This document shows positions 18,243 through 29,037 of a stretch of 64,000 nt of DNA, in pieces. A model generated the notes under the pieces. That model saw only the letters and a program-made list of their open reading frames with translations. It did no database searches and was not told the origin of the DNA. The position numbers and the translations under genes were made by a program. The DNA is from Paracoccus aerius (GTDB taxonomy: Bacteria; Pseudomonadota; Alphaproteobacteria; Rhodobacterales; Rhodobacteraceae): positions 282,690 to 346,689 of the forward strand of contig NZ_BNCL01000001.1 in NCBI RefSeq assembly GCF_014656455.1. The letters are read 5' to 3'. The stretch's first letter is position 1. Each line of letters begins with the position of its first letter.

Positions 18243-20138
18243 ATGTCGTATCGCGACACCTATGCCGGATGGCAGGCCGATCCCGAAGGCTTCTGGATGG
18301 AGGCAGCCCGCAAGATCGACTGGGAGCGCCCGCCCAGCCGGGCCTTCTTCGACCAGGGTCCGGCCGGGGAATGGTATGCCGACGGGATGCTGAACGCCTG
18401 CTGGAATGCCGTGGACCGCCATGTCGAGGCGGGGCGCGGCGACCAGCTTGCCATCATCCACGACAGCCCCATCACCCGGTCCTGCCGGGGCATCACATAC
18501 GCCGAGTTGCGCGACCGGGTCGCCAGCCTTGCGGGGGCGCTTCGCTCGAAGGGGATCGAAAAGGGCGACCGGGTCATCATCTACATGCCGATGGTCCCCG
18601 AGGCACTCGAGGCGATGCTGGCCTGCGCCCGCCTTGGCGCGATCCATTCCGTCGTCTTTGGCGGTTTTGCGGCGCATGAACTGGCAGTCCGCATCAACGA
18701 CGCCACGCCCAAGGCCATCATCGCCGCCTCATGCGGGCTGGAACCGGGCCGCATCGTTCCCTACAAGCCGCTGCTGGATCGCGCGATCGAGGAAGCGACC
18801 CACAAGCCAGCCTTCTGCGTGATCTTCCAGCGTGAACAAGAGGTCGCGCATCTGATCGAAGGCCGCGACGTGGCCTGGCACAGCTTCCAGTTCGGCGTCG
18901 AACCTGCGGAATGCGTTCCGGTCGAGGGCAATCATCCGGCCTATGTCCTCTACACCTCGGGCACGACGGGACAACCCAAGGGCGTGGTGCGTCATACCGG
19001 CGGGCACATGGTCGCGCTCGCCTGGTCGATGAAGAACGTCTATGGCATCGACGCGGGCGACGTCTTCTGGGCGGCATCGGACGTCGGTTGGGTCGTGGGC
19101 CACAGCTATATCTGCTATGGCCCGCTGGCCGTTGGCGCCACCACCATCGTGTTCGAGGGCAAGCCCGTGGGCACCCCCGACGCCGCCGCCTATTGGCGCG
19201 TGATCCAGAACCATCGGGTCAAAAGCGTGTTCAGCGCGCCAACCGCGATCCGCGCCATCCGCCGCGAGGATCCGGAAGGAAAGCTGATCGAGGATTACAA
19301 CCTGCGCCACTTCAAGACCCTGTACCTGGCGGGCGAACGCGCCGACCCGGACACGATCCAATGGGCCGAGGAAAAGCTGGGTGTTCCCGTCATCGACCAC
19401 TGGTGGCAGACGGAAACAGGCTGGCCCATCGTCGCGAACCCCGTGGGGATCGAGCTTCTGCCGGTAAAGCGCGGCAGCCCGTCCGTCACGCTGCCGGGCT
19501 ATGACGTGCAGGTCCTGGACGAGGCAGGGCACCCGCTTCCCGCCGGCACCCTGGGCGCGGTCGCCATCAAGCTGCCCCTGCCCCCCGGAACCCTGCCGAC
19601 CCTGTGGAACGCCGAGGACCGGTTCCGCAAGTCATACCTGTCGCACTTCCCGGGCTACTATGAGACCGGCGATGCGGGCTATATCGACGAGGACGGCTAC
19701 CTCTACATCATGGCCCGCACGGATGATGTCATCAACGTCGCGGGCCACCGCCTGTCCACCGGCGCAATGGAGGAGGTTCTTTCCGCCCATCCGGCGGTCG
19801 CGGAATGTGCGGTCATCGGCGTGGCGGACAGCCTGAAGGGGCAGATGCCGCTGGGGTTCCTGTGCCTCAAGAAGGGCACGAACACGCCCAACCAGCAGGT
19901 CGTGAAGGAAGTCGTGGGCATGGTCCGCGACCAGATCGGCCCCGTCGCGGCCTTCAAGACCGCCTGCGTCGTGGACCGCCTGCCCAAGACCCGCTCGGGC
20001 AAGATCCTGCGCGCCACGATGGTCAAGATCGCCGACGGTCAATCCTTCAAGACGCCGGCCACCATCGACGATCCGGCAATCCTTGACGAGATCGCGACCG
20101 CGCTGCGGGCGGTGGGATATCCGCAGCACGCGAGCTAA
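18243..20138 (+). CDS. prpE: Propionyl-CoA synthetase
   Basis: A 631-residue acyl-CoA synthetase of the acetyl/propionyl-CoA synthetase type, forming propionyl-CoA from propionate, ATP and CoA through an acyl-adenylate. AMP-binding signatures are YTSGTTGQPKG (237-247), WWQTETGWPI and YETGDAGYIDEDGY; the C-terminal SGKILRATM carries the catalytic lysine that is often acetylated. The beginning RDTYAGWQADPEGFW is typical of PrpE rather than Acs. The start follows GGAGTGAGGAG. The 230-base leader holds TTTGCAAA motifs, consistent with control by propionyl-CoA status. Confidence 0.92.
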   Translation: MSYRDTYAGWQADPEGFWMEAARKIDWERPPSRAFFDQGPAGEWYADGMLNACWNAVDRHVEAGRGDQLAIIHDSPITRSCRGITYAELRDRVASLAGALRSKGIEKGDRVIIYMPMVPEALEAMLACARLGAIHSVVFGGFAAHELAVRINDATPKAIIAASCGLEPGRIVPYKPLLDRAIEEATHKPAFCVIFQREQEVAHLIEGRDVAWHSFQFGVEPAECVPVEGNHPAYVLYTSGTTGQPKGVVRHTGGHMVALAWSMKNVYGIDAGDVFWAASDVGWVVGHSYICYGPLAVGATTIVFEGKPVGTPDAAAYWRVIQNHRVKSVFSAPTAIRAIRREDPEGKLIEDYNLRHFKTLYLAGERADPDTIQWAEEKLGVPVIDHWWQTETGWPIVANPVGIELLPVKRGSPSVTLPGYDVQVLDEAGHPLPAGTLGAVAIKLPLPPGTLPTLWNAEDRFRKSYLSHFPGYYETGDAGYIDEDGYLYIMARTDDVINVAGHRLSTGAMEEVLSAHPAVAECAVIGVADSLKGQMPLGFLCLKKGTNTPNQQVVKEVVGMVRDQIGPVAAFKTACVVDRLPKTRSGKILRATMVKIADGQSFKTPATIDDPAILDEIATALRAVGYPQHAS

Positions 20139-20192
20139 CAAAAGTTCCCTGAACCAACGGGGCGCCTTCGCGTTTCAGTCGCGGAGGCGCCC

Positions 20193-20573
20193 ATGACCGA
20201 AAAAGCGACCCAATTCATTGATCATGTTCATCTGAGGGTGGCGCATTTCGACAAGGCCAGGACATTCTACCTGGCGCTGTTCGATGCCCTTGGCCGAAGC
20301 GATCAGGCCGACAGCGGCCGGGACTGGCTTGAACTGGACGGGTTCTACCTGGACCAGGCCGATGTTGATGCCCCGCCAAGCCGGATCCACCTTGCATTCC
20401 GTGCCCGGTCTCGTGCAGAGGTCCATGCTTTCCACAAGGCCGGGCTGCAGGCAGGGGGCACCGACAACGGCGCGCCCGGCCTGCGCGATTATCACCCTGG
20501 TTATTTCGCGGCGTTTCTGCTCGACCCCGACGGCAACAACATCGAGGCCAAGTTCGACGAACGCGGGGTCTAG
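20193..20573 (+). CDS. VOC family protein (glyoxalase/dioxygenase fold)
   Basis: A 126-residue single VOC domain beginning [19 protein letters not shown] and ending [15 protein letters not shown]. The first histidine (IDHVHLRV) and the glutamate in NIEAKF are the usual metal ligands, so a metal-dependent lyase, dioxygenase or resistance role is possible. Substrate unknown. GCGGAGG lies before the ATG. It overlaps the aroA stop by four bases in convergent orientation. Confidence 0.8.
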   Translation: MTEKATQFIDHVHLRVAHFDKARTFYLALFDALGRSDQADSGRDWLELDGFYLDQADVDAPPSRIHLAFRARSRAEVHAFHKAGLQAGGTDNGAPGLRDYHPGYFAAFLLDPDGNNIEAKFDERGV

Positions 20574-21901
20574 CCCAGGTCTGCGCCAAGCCCCTGCATC
20601 AAGGGCACGAAGGACGGGAACGAGGTCGCGATGGGCGATCCGTCGTCCACCGAAACCGGCGCGTCGGCCGCAAGGCCCAGCACCATGAAGGACATGGCAA
20701 TGCGGTGGTCCAGGTGGGTGACGGCCGTGCCGCCGCCGGGCACCGACGCCATGCCGTAAACGGTCATGCTGTCATGCGTTTCCTCGACCCGCACGCCATT
20801 GGCTTCCAGACCCCGCGCCATCGCGTCGATCCGGTCGCTTTCCTTCACCCGCAGCTCGGCCACGCCGTTCATCACCGTTGCGCCTTCGGCAAAGGCTGCG
20901 ATCACTGACAGGATCGGAAACTCGTCGATCATGCTGGCTGCGCGTTCGGCGGGAACCGTGACGCCCTTCAGTGGGCCGTGGCGGACCACCAGGTCGGCCA
21001 CGGGCTCGCCACCTTCCTCGCGCGGGTTCTCGAAGGTGATGTCCGCGCCCATTTCCAGCAGCGTGACATAAAGGCCGTCGCGCGTCGGGTTGCGGCTGAC
21101 GCCGGGAACGCGGATTTCGGAACCGGGAACCACCAAGGCCGCGGCGACGGGAAAGGCCGCGCTTGACGGATCACGCGGGACGGCGACGGGCTGTGCCCGC
21201 AGTTCGGGGCGTCCTTGCAGCGTGATCACATGGCCTTCGGCCGTGGTTTCGGTGCGGATATCCGCGCCAAAGCCCGCCAGCATCCGTTCGGAATGATCCC
21301 GGGTGGGTTCGGCCTCGATCACCACCGTCTCACCCGGGACATTGAGGCCCGCCAGCAGGATCGCCGACTTGATCTGCGCACTGGCCACCGGCGTGCGATA
21401 GCGCAGGGGCAGCGGATCGGCCGCGCCCTGTATCGTGATGGGCAGCCGCCCGCCTTCCCGCGCGGTGATCTGCGCGCCGAACAGGGCCAGCGGATCTGTC
21501 ACCCGCGCCATCGGGCGGCGCGACAGGCTGGCGTCCCCGGTGAAGGTCGCGGTGATCGGCGTCGTGGCCATGGCCCCCATGATCAGCCGCACCCCGGTGC
21601 CCGAATTGCCGCAGTCGATCACGCCCTCGGGTTCGGAAAATCCTCCGACGCCGACGCCGTGGACGCACCACTCGCCCTCGCCCAGCCGTTCGACCTGCGC
21701 GCCGAAGGCAGCCATCGCCTTGGCGGTGTCCAGAACGTCCTGCCCTTCCAGCAAGCCTGTGATCCGCGTCTCGCCCACCGACAGCGCACCCAGGATCAGC
21801 GCCCGGTGGCTGATCGACTTGTCGCCCGGCACCTGGGCCGTGCCGCGCAGCGGTCCGCTGCGGCGGGCGGTCATCGGGCGGGGTTCGGACGAATGGGACA
21901 T
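20570..21901 (-). CDS. aroA: 3-phosphoshikimate 1-carboxyvinyltransferase (EPSP synthase)
   Basis: A 443-residue shikimate-pathway enzyme joining PEP to shikimate 3-phosphate. It has the N-terminal [15 protein letters not shown], the [13 protein letters not shown] segment, [15 protein letters not shown] and C-terminal [10 protein letters not shown] and DHRIAMS. A GTG two codons upstream is in frame, but AGGTG spacing favours this ATG. The residue pattern of the substrate loops resembles the class II enzymes that tolerate glyphosate, a guess from the overall style of the protein. Confidence 0.96.
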   Translation of the reverse strand: MSHSSEPRPMTARRSGPLRGTAQVPGDKSISHRALILGALSVGETRITGLLEGQDVLDTAKAMAAFGAQVERLGEGEWCVHGVGVGGFSEPEGVIDCGNSGTGVRLIMGAMATTPITATFTGDASLSRRPMARVTDPLALFGAQITAREGGRLPITIQGAADPLPLRYRTPVASAQIKSAILLAGLNVPGETVVIEAEPTRDHSERMLAGFGADIRTETTAEGHVITLQGRPELRAQPVAVPRDPSSAAFPVAAALVVPGSEIRVPGVSRNPTRDGLYVTLLEMGADITFENPREEGGEPVADLVVRHGPLKGVTVPAERAASMIDEFPILSVIAAFAEGATVMNGVAELRVKESDRIDAMARGLEANGVRVEETHDSMTVYGMASVPGGGTAVTHLDHRIAMSFMVLGLAADAPVSVDDGSPIATSFPSFVPLMQGLGADLG

Positions 21902-22011
21902 GGGCACACCTGTTGATTGCGCGGTTCTTTTAGCGCCACCACCCTTGTCCGGCCAGCCCGTTCTTGCACCCGGCCACCCGGCTTTCTAGAAGCGCGGGAA
22001 CGGAGGTTCCC

Positions 22012-22686
22012 ATGACCGAACTGGATGCGCTGAAAGCCCTGGCCGATCCCGAAAAGGCCGAACAGATGCTGACCTATCACAAGGCGCCCAGGGTCTACCT
22101 TGGGGTGGCGAACCCGCAACTGGACGATCTGGTCGCCGAATGGCGGGCGTCGCGGGATGTCGATGACCGCGTGGCGCTGGCGCGGGGCTTGTGGGACAGC
22201 GACATCCATGAAGCCCGCGTGGCTGCTGCCAAGCTGTTGACGCAGGCGCGCATCCGCCCCGACAAGGCCGTCTGGTCGCTGATCGCGGGCTGGGTGCCCG
22301 AATTCGACGGCTGGGCCATCGCCGACAGCGCCATGATCGCCGGACAGAAACGGCTTGTGGCCGATCCTGCAAGGCTGGACGAGGTGGAGGCCTGGCTGGC
22401 CCACCCCAACAAGTGGACCCGCCGCGCCGCCCTGGTGGGCACCCTGCCCTGGGCCAAGATGAACAACCCCAAGCCTGCTGATCTGGCCGCCCGCGAACGC
22501 GTCCTCGGCTGGGCCGCGCAGCTTGCCAATGACCGCGACTGGTTCATCCAGAAGGCCATTGCCTGGTGGTTGCGCGACCTGTCGAAACGCGATGCGCCCC
22601 GCGTGCAGGCCTTTCTGGCCGATCACGGGGCGCTGATGAAGCCTTTCGCGCGCAAGGAAGCGCTGAGGCTGGTTCAGGACCGATAA
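22012..22686 (+). CDS. DNA alkylation repair protein (AlkD-like HEAT repeats)
   Basis: A 224-residue helical protein of the AlkD/AlkC-like family, a stack of HEAT-like repeats that removes bulky or positively charged alkylpurines. The tell-tale segments are LARGLWDSDIHEARVAAAKLL, WVPEFDGWAIADS, HPNKWTRRAALVG and DRDWFIQKAIAWWLRDLSKRD, in family order. CGGAGG precedes the ATG. The last bases overlap a convergent lipoprotein gene by 13 bases. Confidence 0.88.
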   Translation: MTELDALKALADPEKAEQMLTYHKAPRVYLGVANPQLDDLVAEWRASRDVDDRVALARGLWDSDIHEARVAAAKLLTQARIRPDKAVWSLIAGWVPEFDGWAIADSAMIAGQKRLVADPARLDEVEAWLAHPNKWTRRAALVGTLPWAKMNNPKPADLAARERVLGWAAQLANDRDWFIQKAIAWWLRDLSKRDAPRVQAFLADHGALMKPFARKEALRLVQDR

Positions 22687-23177
22687 ACCTCGATCGAGGG
22701 TAGGTCGGTCAACGAAACGCCCAGCAGTTGCAGCGCGGGCAGCGATACCTGCGACCCGCCGCTTTCTGGCCCGTCCAGCGGGATCAGGTCCACCTTGGCC
22801 GACTTGCCGGTGCTGGGATCGACGATCCGGCCCAGCCCGCGTTCCTTGACCAGAGGCGTCTTGATCCAGAAACCGCCCTCGGACGGATTGCCCAGCGACG
22901 CGATGGTGGTGCCCAGCCGGGTTTCGGCAGCTTCGGCGGGTCTTGCGGCTGCCGCGCGCTGTTCGGGCGTGGTCGTGTCAAGCTGCGCAGCAGTCGCGCG
23001 TGCTGCCGGCCGCGGCGCAGGGGCCCGGGTCACCGCAGTGGCGGCTGCGACCTGCTCGGCCGTCATCTGGGTAGCCGGAGCCTCGGCGGGGCGGCTGGCT
23101 ATCATCGCGCCCGGGGTGCAACCCGCCAGCAGTCCCCCGGTCAGGATCAGCGTCGGAATGGCGGTGGTGATACGCAT
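22674..23177 (-). CDS. Putative lipoprotein of unknown function
   Basis: A 167-residue protein with a lipoprotein signal (hydrophobic stretch then LLAGC, lipidation cysteine about C20) and an alanine/proline-rich linker (about 30-90). A compact C-terminal part reads FWIKTPLVKERGLGRI and then SLPALQLLGVSL. It is probably tethered to the outer membrane facing the periplasm. I do not recognise the domain. GAAGGGA precedes the ATG. Confidence 0.75.
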   Translation of the reverse strand: MRITTAIPTLILTGGLLAGCTPGAMIASRPAEAPATQMTAEQVAAATAVTRAPAPRPAARATAAQLDTTTPEQRAAAARPAEAAETRLGTTIASLGNPSEGGFWIKTPLVKERGLGRIVDPSTGKSAKVDLIPLDGPESGGSQVSLPALQLLGVSLTDLPSIEVYRS

Positions 23178-23283
23178 GGGTCGTCCCTTCTGTCCCGTTT
23201 CCGGGTCAGCCTAGCCTGCCCTGCGCGGCCGCACCAGACCATGGCGCCTTGCCTGCGGAAGCCCGCGCGCCTAGATTGGGGCC

Positions 23284-24291
23284 ATGCAGCAAGCGGCCCC
23301 CCTTATCGACCCCTTCGCCCGGCCGATCACCTATCTTCGGGTATCGGTCACGGATCGCTGCGATTTCCGCTGCGTCTACTGCATGGCGGAACACATGCAG
23401 TTCCTTCCCAAGGCCGATCTTCTGACGCTTGAGGAACTGGACCGCCTGTGCAGCGCCTTCGTGGACCTGGGCGTCCAGAAGCTGCGCATCACCGGGGGCG
23501 AACCCCTGGTCCGTCGCAACATCATGAGCTTTTTCCGCTCGATGTCGCGCCATCTGGGCAAGGGCCTGGACGAACTGACCCTGACGACCAATGGCAGCCA
23601 GCTTGGCCGCTTTGCCAGCGAGCTGGTGGACTGCGGGGTCAGGCGGGTCAACGTGTCGCTCGACACGCTCGATCCGGACAAGTTCGCGGCGATCACCCGC
23701 TGGGGCCGTCTGGCGCAGGTGCTGGACGGCATCAAGGCCGCGAAGGCCGCGGGTTTAAGCGTCAAGATCAATGCCGTCGCGCTGAAGGGCGTGAACGACG
23801 CCGAGCTTTTCGACCTCGTTCGCTGGTGCGGCGACGAAGGCCACGACCTGACCTTCATCGAGGTCATGCCGATGGGCGACCTGGGGAACGAGGACCGGCT
23901 GGATCAATACTGGCCGCTGTCGGACCTGCGGGCACGCCTAGTCGAACGCTTCACGCTGATCGACATGGCGGAACGGACCGGCGGCCCTGCCCGCTATGTC
24001 CGGCTGCAGGAAACCGGGCAGAAGATCGGCTTCATCACCCCCCTGACCCACAATTTCTGCGAAAGCTGCAACCGCGTGCGCCTGACCTGCACCGGAGAGT
24101 TGTTCATGTGCCTGGGCCAGGAAGACCGCGCCGACCTTCGCGCCCCGCTCAGAGCGTCACCTGAAGATGCGGTGGTCAAGGACTCCATCCGCGCGGCCAT
24201 TGCGCACAAGCCCAAGGGCCACGACTTCGACTATTCCCGCCAAACCGTCGCGGGCCAGATGTCCCGCCACATGAGCCATACCGGCGGCTGA
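23284..24291 (+). CDS. moaA: GTP 3',8-cyclase (molybdenum cofactor biosynthesis)
   Basis: A 335-residue radical SAM enzyme that opens molybdopterin synthesis by cyclising GTP. The N-terminal cluster CDFRCVYC (C26, C30, C33) binds the SAM-cleaving 4Fe-4S centre; the C-terminal [18 protein letters not shown] supplies the second, GTP-binding cluster. The usual C-terminal GG end is present as HTGG. It stands alone; moaC and other moa genes are not in this window. A palindromic Rhodobacteraceae-type intergenic element follows the stop. Confidence 0.95.
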   Translation: MQQAAPLIDPFARPITYLRVSVTDRCDFRCVYCMAEHMQFLPKADLLTLEELDRLCSAFVDLGVQKLRITGGEPLVRRNIMSFFRSMSRHLGKGLDELTLTTNGSQLGRFASELVDCGVRRVNVSLDTLDPDKFAAITRWGRLAQVLDGIKAAKAAGLSVKINAVALKGVNDAELFDLVRWCGDEGHDLTFIEVMPMGDLGNEDRLDQYWPLSDLRARLVERFTLIDMAERTGGPARYVRLQETGQKIGFITPLTHNFCESCNRVRLTCTGELFMCLGQEDRADLRAPLRASPEDAVVKDSIRAAIAHKPKGHDFDYSRQTVAGQMSRHMSHTGG

Positions 24292-24311
24292 CGCGCTTCA
24301 TCTTCTGTGCC

Positions 24312-24352
24312 GAGATATCCTCGGGGGTCCGGGGGGCGAAGCGCCCCCGGCC
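24312..24352. repeat. Intergenic hairpin repeat, copy A
   Basis: GAGATATCCTCGGGGGTCC is followed by a hairpin of CCGGGGGGC and GCGCCCCCGG around GAA. It sits between the convergent moaA and ispG stops. Two similar elements occur at 28985 and 32583 in the same setting, so this is probably a dispersed bidirectional terminator. Confidence 0.7.
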
Positions 24353-24365
24353 GCCGCGGCATCCA

Positions 24366-25496
24366 TCACTCGGCAGCCGTCTGCGCGCCTGCTTCCGCTT
24401 CGATCTTCTCGGCACGGTCCTCGACCAGTTGCACGATATGGTCGATCATCTGCTCGTTCGTCATCTTGTGGCTTTGGCGGCCTGCCAGATAGACCATGCC
24501 GCTACCCGCGCCGCCGCCGGTAAAACCGATATCGGTCATCAGCGCCTCGCCCGGACCGTTGACCACGCAGCCGATGATCGACAGCGACATGGGGGTCTTG
24601 ATGTGCTCCAGCCGCTTTTCAAGCGCCTCGACGGTGCGGATCACGTCAAAGCCCTGCCGCGCGCAGGACGGGCAGGAAATGATCTGCACCCCCCGCGTCC
24701 GCAAGCCAAGCGACTTAAGGATCTCGAACCCGACCTTCACCTCCTCGACCGGATCGGCGGACAGGCTGACGCGGATCGTGTCGCCGATGCCCATCCACAG
24801 CAGGTTGCCAAGCCCGATGGCCGACTTCACCGTGCCGCCGACAAAGCCCCCGGCCTCGGTGATGCCCAGATGAATCGGTGCATCCGTCGCGTCCGCCAGT
24901 TGCTGATAGGCGGCGGCGGACAGGAACACATCCGAGGCCTTCACGCTGATCTTGAATTCGTGGAAATCATTGTCCTGCAGGATCTTGATATGATCCAGCC
25001 CCGATTCCACCATCGCGTCCGGGCAAGGCTCGCCATATTTCTCCAGCAGGTGGCGTTCCAGCGATCCGGCGTTCACGCCGATGCGGATGGAACAGCCGTG
25101 GTCCTTGGCCGCCTTGATGACCTCGCGCACGCGGCTTTCGTCGCCGATATTGCCTGGGTTGATGCGCAGGCAGGCGGCGCCCGCCTCGGCGGCCTCGATC
25201 GCGCGCTTGTAGTGGAAATGGATGTCGGCCACGATGGGGACCGGGCTTTCGCGGCAGATCTCGCGCAGCGCGCGGGTCGTCTCCTGGTCGGGCGCGCTGA
25301 TGCGGACGATATCAGCACCGGCATCGGCGGCGCGGATCACCTGGTCCAGGGTCGCGCGCACGTCATGTCCGTTGGTATTCGTCATGGTCTGCACGCTGAT
25401 CGGGGCATCGCCCCCCACAGGCACATTGCCGACCATGATCTGTCGGGACTTCCGCCGCTCGATATTGCGCCAGGGACGGATCGGGTTCAGCGACAT
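24366..25496 (-). CDS. ispG: 4-hydroxy-3-methylbut-2-en-1-yl diphosphate synthase
   Basis: A 376-residue iron-sulfur enzyme of the MEP isoprenoid pathway, turning MEcPP into HMBPP. It has the TIM-barrel motifs [14 protein letters not shown] and [11 protein letters not shown], and the cluster cysteines in [12 protein letters not shown] and [10 protein letters not shown]. An in-frame ATG 16 codons earlier exists, but GGAGG lies eight bases before this start and the family begins here. A short acidic/alanine tail follows the conserved core. Confidence 0.95.
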   Translation of the reverse strand: MSLNPIRPWRNIERRKSRQIMVGNVPVGGDAPISVQTMTNTNGHDVRATLDQVIRAADAGADIVRISAPDQETTRALREICRESPVPIVADIHFHYKRAIEAAEAGAACLRINPGNIGDESRVREVIKAAKDHGCSIRIGVNAGSLERHLLEKYGEPCPDAMVESGLDHIKILQDNDFHEFKISVKASDVFLSAAAYQQLADATDAPIHLGITEAGGFVGGTVKSAIGLGNLLWMGIGDTIRVSLSADPVEEVKVGFEILKSLGLRTRGVQIISCPSCARQGFDVIRTVEALEKRLEHIKTPMSLSIIGCVVNGPGEALMTDIGFTGGGAGSGMVYLAGRQSHKMTNEQMIDHIVQLVEDRAEKIEAEAGAQTAAE

Positions 25497-25577
25497 GCAA
25501 GGCCTCCGCGGGTTCGCATCTTGCAGATAAGCCATCCGGGCCAAGGCGGCAACCGCCGCACGGGGCTTTGATCGGCT

Positions 25578-26240
25578 TCAGGCCGGCAGGCGCAGAGCCG
25601 TCATGACGGATGCCAGCGTGCTGCGCGGCAGCATCAGCAGCATCTTGCCTTCGATCCGCAAGGTGACGACGCCCTTCGCCATGTTCGAGGTTCCGACCCG
25701 CCCGCCCGGCGCGAACTCGATCCCCTCGATCGGCCATTCTAGCCCTGTGCTGATCCCGCGCGCCGGTCCCATGGGATACAGCGACACCCGCGTTCCCGGC
25801 ATCAAGGGCAGCGTCAGCCGGGGCGGCGCCACGAAGACCACGTCGTCGGAAGCCAGCAGGATCACGAAGGGCCGGGGTGTGCTGGCCATGGTGGTCAGCG
25901 CCGACAGGGTGTGATCCAGCCGCAGACCGGCAAAGCCCACCGCCATGACGAAGGGCGCGGCAATGCGTGTCAGGCACTTGGCGAAATCGGTGCTGTCCTG
26001 TTCGGCCACATGATGGATCCGCCCCGAGGGGATCAGCTTCTGCGCCTGGGGCGTGATGCTGTCCAGATCCCCAATGACCCAATCCGGCGGCTGCCCCAAG
26101 GCCAGGGCCCGATCTGCGCCCCCATCCGCAGCCACCAGCATCGGCGCCACCGCCAGGGCAGTCTGCAGGTCATAGGCCGAAGCCGTGCCGCCCCCGATCA
26201 CGGTAACCCCCCGGTCTGAAATGACCAGGGGCGGAATCAT
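25578..26240 (-). CDS. thiN: Thiamine diphosphokinase
   Basis: A 220-residue enzyme converting thiamine to thiamine diphosphate with ATP. The catalytic half carries ADGGADRALALG, PDWVIGDLDSI and DSTDFAKCL (magnesium and ATP contacts), and the C-terminal half is the small beta domain that binds thiamine. It overlaps the DUF2842 gene by ATGA and so is co-translated with it and possibly with purA further upstream. Confidence 0.9.
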   Translation of the reverse strand: MIPPLVISDRGVTVIGGGTASAYDLQTALAVAPMLVAADGGADRALALGQPPDWVIGDLDSITPQAQKLIPSGRIHHVAEQDSTDFAKCLTRIAAPFVMAVGFAGLRLDHTLSALTTMASTPRPFVILLASDDVVFVAPPRLTLPLMPGTRVSLYPMGPARGISTGLEWPIEGIEFAPGGRVGTSNMAKGVVTLRIEGKMLLMLPRSTLASVMTALRLPA

Positions 26241-26449
26241 TCCCCGCGACCGACGCCAGAGAAGACGCGCTTGAAGGGCAGGATCCAGAGAATGCCAAGC
26301 CCCACGTACACGGCGACCTCGACCAGGATCGGCTGGCGGCCCAGGCGGGCGTCCATCCAGTTCACCAGGATGACCGCCGCCACGATGTAAAGCGGCAGGC
26401 CGATGACCAGGATCAGCAGCGACAGGCGTTTGCGTGTCTTCAGGTTCAT
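26237..26449 (-). CDS. DUF2842 family small membrane protein
   Basis: A 70-residue protein with two hydrophobic segments (about 10-31 and 43-60), starting MNLKTRKRLSLLILV. The pattern matches DUF2842, a small inner-membrane family common in Rhodobacterales. Function is unknown. It sits between purA and thiN on the same strand, with AAAGGG upstream and a 4-base overlap into thiN. Confidence 0.82.
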   Translation of the reverse strand: MNLKTRKRLSLLILVIGLPLYIVAAVILVNWMDARLGRQPILVEVAVYVGLGILWILPFKRVFSGVGRGE

Positions 26450-26475
26450 CGCGTGCCCTTTCCTGCCCGCCCGCC

Positions 26476-27768
26476 TCAGTCCGAGAACGGATCCGTCACA
26501 AGGATCGTATCCTCCCGCTCGGGACTGGTCGAGAGCAGCGCGACCGGGCACTGGATCAGCTCCTCGACCCGGCGGACATACTTGATCGCCGCCGCCGGAA
26601 GATCGGCCCAGCTGCGCGCGCCTTGCGTCGATTCCTGCCAGCCTTCCATTTCTTCATAGATCGGCTTCACCTTGGCCTGCAATGCGGCCGCCGTCGGCAG
26701 GTAGTCATATTTCACGCCGTCGATCTCATACCCCACGCAGATCTTCAGCGTGTCGAACCCGTCCAGCACGTCCAGCTTGGTCAGCGCGATGCCGTTCACG
26801 CCGCTGATCGCGCAGGTCTGGCGCACCAGCACGGCGTCGAACCAGCCGCAGCGCCGCTTGCGCCCCGTGACGGTTCCGAATTCATGCCCGCGTTCGCCAA
26901 GACGCTGCCCGTCGCCGTCATGCAACTCGGTCGGGAACGGACCTTCGCCCACGCGGGTGGTATAGGCCTTCACGATCCCCAGCACGAAGCCGATGGCCGA
27001 CGGACCCATTCCGGTCCCCGAAGCCGCCATCCCCGACATGGTGGTTGAGCTGGTGACATAGGGATAGGTGCCGAAGTCGATGTCCAGCAGCGACCCCTGC
27101 GCGCCCTCGAACAGGATGCGCTTTCCGGCCTTGCGGGCATCGGCCATGATCTTCCAGACCGGCTGGGCATAGGGCAGCAGCTTCGGCGCGATCTCCATCA
27201 GCTTGGCCTTCAGTTCCGCCCGGTCGATCGGTTCGGCGCCCAGACCCTGGCGCAGGGCGTCGTGATGGGCCAGCAGGCGGTCCAGCCGCGCATCCAACGT
27301 TTCCTCATCGCCCAGATCCGCCACGCGGATGGTGCGGCGGCCGACCTTGTCCTCGTATGCCGGTCCGATGCCGCGGCCGGTGGTGCCGATCTTGGCCTTG
27401 CCGGCCGCTTCCTCGCGCAGCTTGTCCAGATCCTGGTGCAAGGGCAGGATCAGCGGCGTGTTTTCCGCGATCATCAGGTTTGCCGTCGAAATCGCGACGC
27501 CCTGCCCAGCCAGCTTGTCGATTTCCGAAAACAGCGCCCAAGGGTCCAGCACCACGCCATTGCCGATCACGGCCAGCTTGTTCTCGCGCACGATCCCCGA
27601 GGGCAGCAGCGACAGCTTGAAGACCTTCTCGCCGATGACCAGCGTGTGCCCGGCATTGTGGCCGCCCTGGAAGCGGGCGATCACATCGGCCCGTTCCGAA
27701 AGCCAGTCGACGATCTTGCCCTTGCCCTCGTCGCCCCATTGCGCGCCGACAACCACCACATTGGCCAT
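26476..27768 (-). CDS. purA: Adenylosuccinate synthetase
   Basis: A 430-residue GTP-dependent enzyme joining IMP and aspartate on the way to AMP. It begins [21 protein letters not shown] (P-loop and catalytic aspartate), then GGHNAGHT with the catalytic histidine, [13 protein letters not shown], and near the end VGYEIDGV and the GTP-binding NLTKLD-like stretch [20 protein letters not shown]-type ribosome site decides this ATG over one five codons upstream. Confidence 0.97.
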   Translation of the reverse strand: MANVVVVGAQWGDEGKGKIVDWLSERADVIARFQGGHNAGHTLVIGEKVFKLSLLPSGIVRENKLAVIGNGVVLDPWALFSEIDKLAGQGVAISTANLMIAENTPLILPLHQDLDKLREEAAGKAKIGTTGRGIGPAYEDKVGRRTIRVADLGDEETLDARLDRLLAHHDALRQGLGAEPIDRAELKAKLMEIAPKLLPYAQPVWKIMADARKAGKRILFEGAQGSLLDIDFGTYPYVTSSTTMSGMAASGTGMGPSAIGFVLGIVKAYTTRVGEGPFPTELHDGDGQRLGERGHEFGTVTGRKRRCGWFDAVLVRQTCAISGVNGIALTKLDVLDGFDTLKICVGYEIDGVKYDYLPTAAALQAKVKPIYEEMEGWQESTQGARSWADLPAAAIKYVRRVEELIQCPVALLSTSPEREDTILVTDPFSD

Positions 27769-27927
27769 GAACGGTCCTTCCATTCCCCGAAAAATGTCCG
27801 GTGCAGGGTCTAGCGCAGGTCATGTCCGGGGGAAAGCAGCGATTTGCCCGGTACGGCTGGCCCGGCTGCCCTTTTCCTTTCGGGCCGCAGGGATTAGGTT
27901 CGCCGCTGGGCTGAAAAGGTGCAAAGC

Positions 27928-28971
27928 ATGTCGTTCTTCTCGAAACTGCGCGAGCGGCTGACCCGGTCTTCCTCGAAGATCGGCGAAGGACTGGACGACA
28001 TCGTCGATGCGCCCGCGTCTTCGCCCGAGACCCTGGCCGATACCCCGCTTTCGGCCCCCGTTTCGCCCGCAGCACCTGCCACCCCATCCGCGGGGATTGT
28101 CGGGCGGCTGTTCGGCACTGCCCCCGCCCGCCCCGAGGAACCGCGCCGTGCCCTTGACGACGCGATGCTCGAGGAGTTGGAGGACATGCTGGTCCAGGCC
28201 GATCTTGGGGTGGACACGGCGCTGCGCGTGACGGCCAACATTGCCGAAGGACGCATGGGCCGCCGCCTGTCGGCCACCGAACTCAAGGAGCTGCTGGCCG
28301 GTGAAATCACTCGCATCATGACCCCGGTCGCGCGCCCGCTGCCGCTTTACCCGAAAAAGCCGCAGGTCGTGCTGATCGTGGGCGTCAACGGCGCAGGCAA
28401 GACCACCACCATCGGCAAGCTGGCCAGCCAGTTCCGCGCGGCCGGCAAATCGGTGATGATCGCGGCGGGCGACACCTTCCGCGCGGCGGCGGTCGAACAG
28501 TTGCAGGTCTGGGGCCAGCGCGCGGGCGTGCCGGTTATGGTCGCCGCGCAGGGCAGCGACCCCGCGAGCCTCGCTTTTGATGCCATGACGCGCGCCGAAG
28601 CCGAAGGCGCGGACCTTCTGATGATCGACACCGCCGGCCGGTTGCAGAACCGCCAGGACCTGATGGAGGAACTGGCCAAGATCGTCCGCGTGATCCGCAA
28701 GAAGGATCCCTCGGCCCCGCATAACACCCTGCTGGTGCTGGACGCGACCACGGGCCAGAACGCGCTGAACCAGGTGGAAACCTTCCGGCAACTGGCCGAC
28801 GTCTCGGGCCTGGTGATGACCAAGCTGGACGGCACCGCGCGCGGCGGGGTGCTGGTGGCCCTGGCCGACCGTTTCGGCCTGCCGATCCACGCCATCGGCG
28901 TAGGCGAACAGATCGACGACCTGGATGCCTTCGACGCCAATGATTTCGCCCGCGCGCTCGTCGGCCTCTGA
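27928..28971 (+). CDS. ftsY: Signal recognition particle receptor FtsY
   Basis: A 347-residue SRP GTPase that docks ribosome-SRP complexes at the inner membrane. After a short acidic/proline-rich A region (about 20-75), the N domain (about 80-150) leads into the G domain with GVNGAGKTTTIGKLA (G1), DTFRAAAVEQL, DTAGRLQN (G3), TKLDGTARGG (G4) and the final DLDAFDANDFARAL. AAAAGGT precedes this ATG. It is divergent from purA. Confidence 0.97.
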   Translation: MSFFSKLRERLTRSSSKIGEGLDDIVDAPASSPETLADTPLSAPVSPAAPATPSAGIVGRLFGTAPARPEEPRRALDDAMLEELEDMLVQADLGVDTALRVTANIAEGRMGRRLSATELKELLAGEITRIMTPVARPLPLYPKKPQVVLIVGVNGAGKTTTIGKLASQFRAAGKSVMIAAGDTFRAAAVEQLQVWGQRAGVPVMVAAQGSDPASLAFDAMTRAEAEGADLLMIDTAGRLQNRQDLMEELAKIVRVIRKKDPSAPHNTLLVLDATTGQNALNQVETFRQLADVSGLVMTKLDGTARGGVLVALADRFGLPIHAIGVGEQIDDLDAFDANDFARALVGL

Positions 28972-28984
28972 CGCTTCTTCGTTG

Positions 28985-29030
28985 CCCAAATATCCTCGGG
29001 GGAACGCGCGAAGCGCGTGGGGGCAGACAG
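28985..29030. repeat. Intergenic hairpin repeat, copy B
   Basis: CCCAAATATCCTCGGGGGA is followed by CGCGCGAAGCGCG and a GGGGGCAG tail, between the convergent ftsY and hisG stops. It shares the AAATATCCTCGGGGG head with copies at 24312 and 32583; the hairpin arm is GC-rich but differs in sequence. Confidence 0.65.
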
Positions 29031-29037
29031 CCCTCGG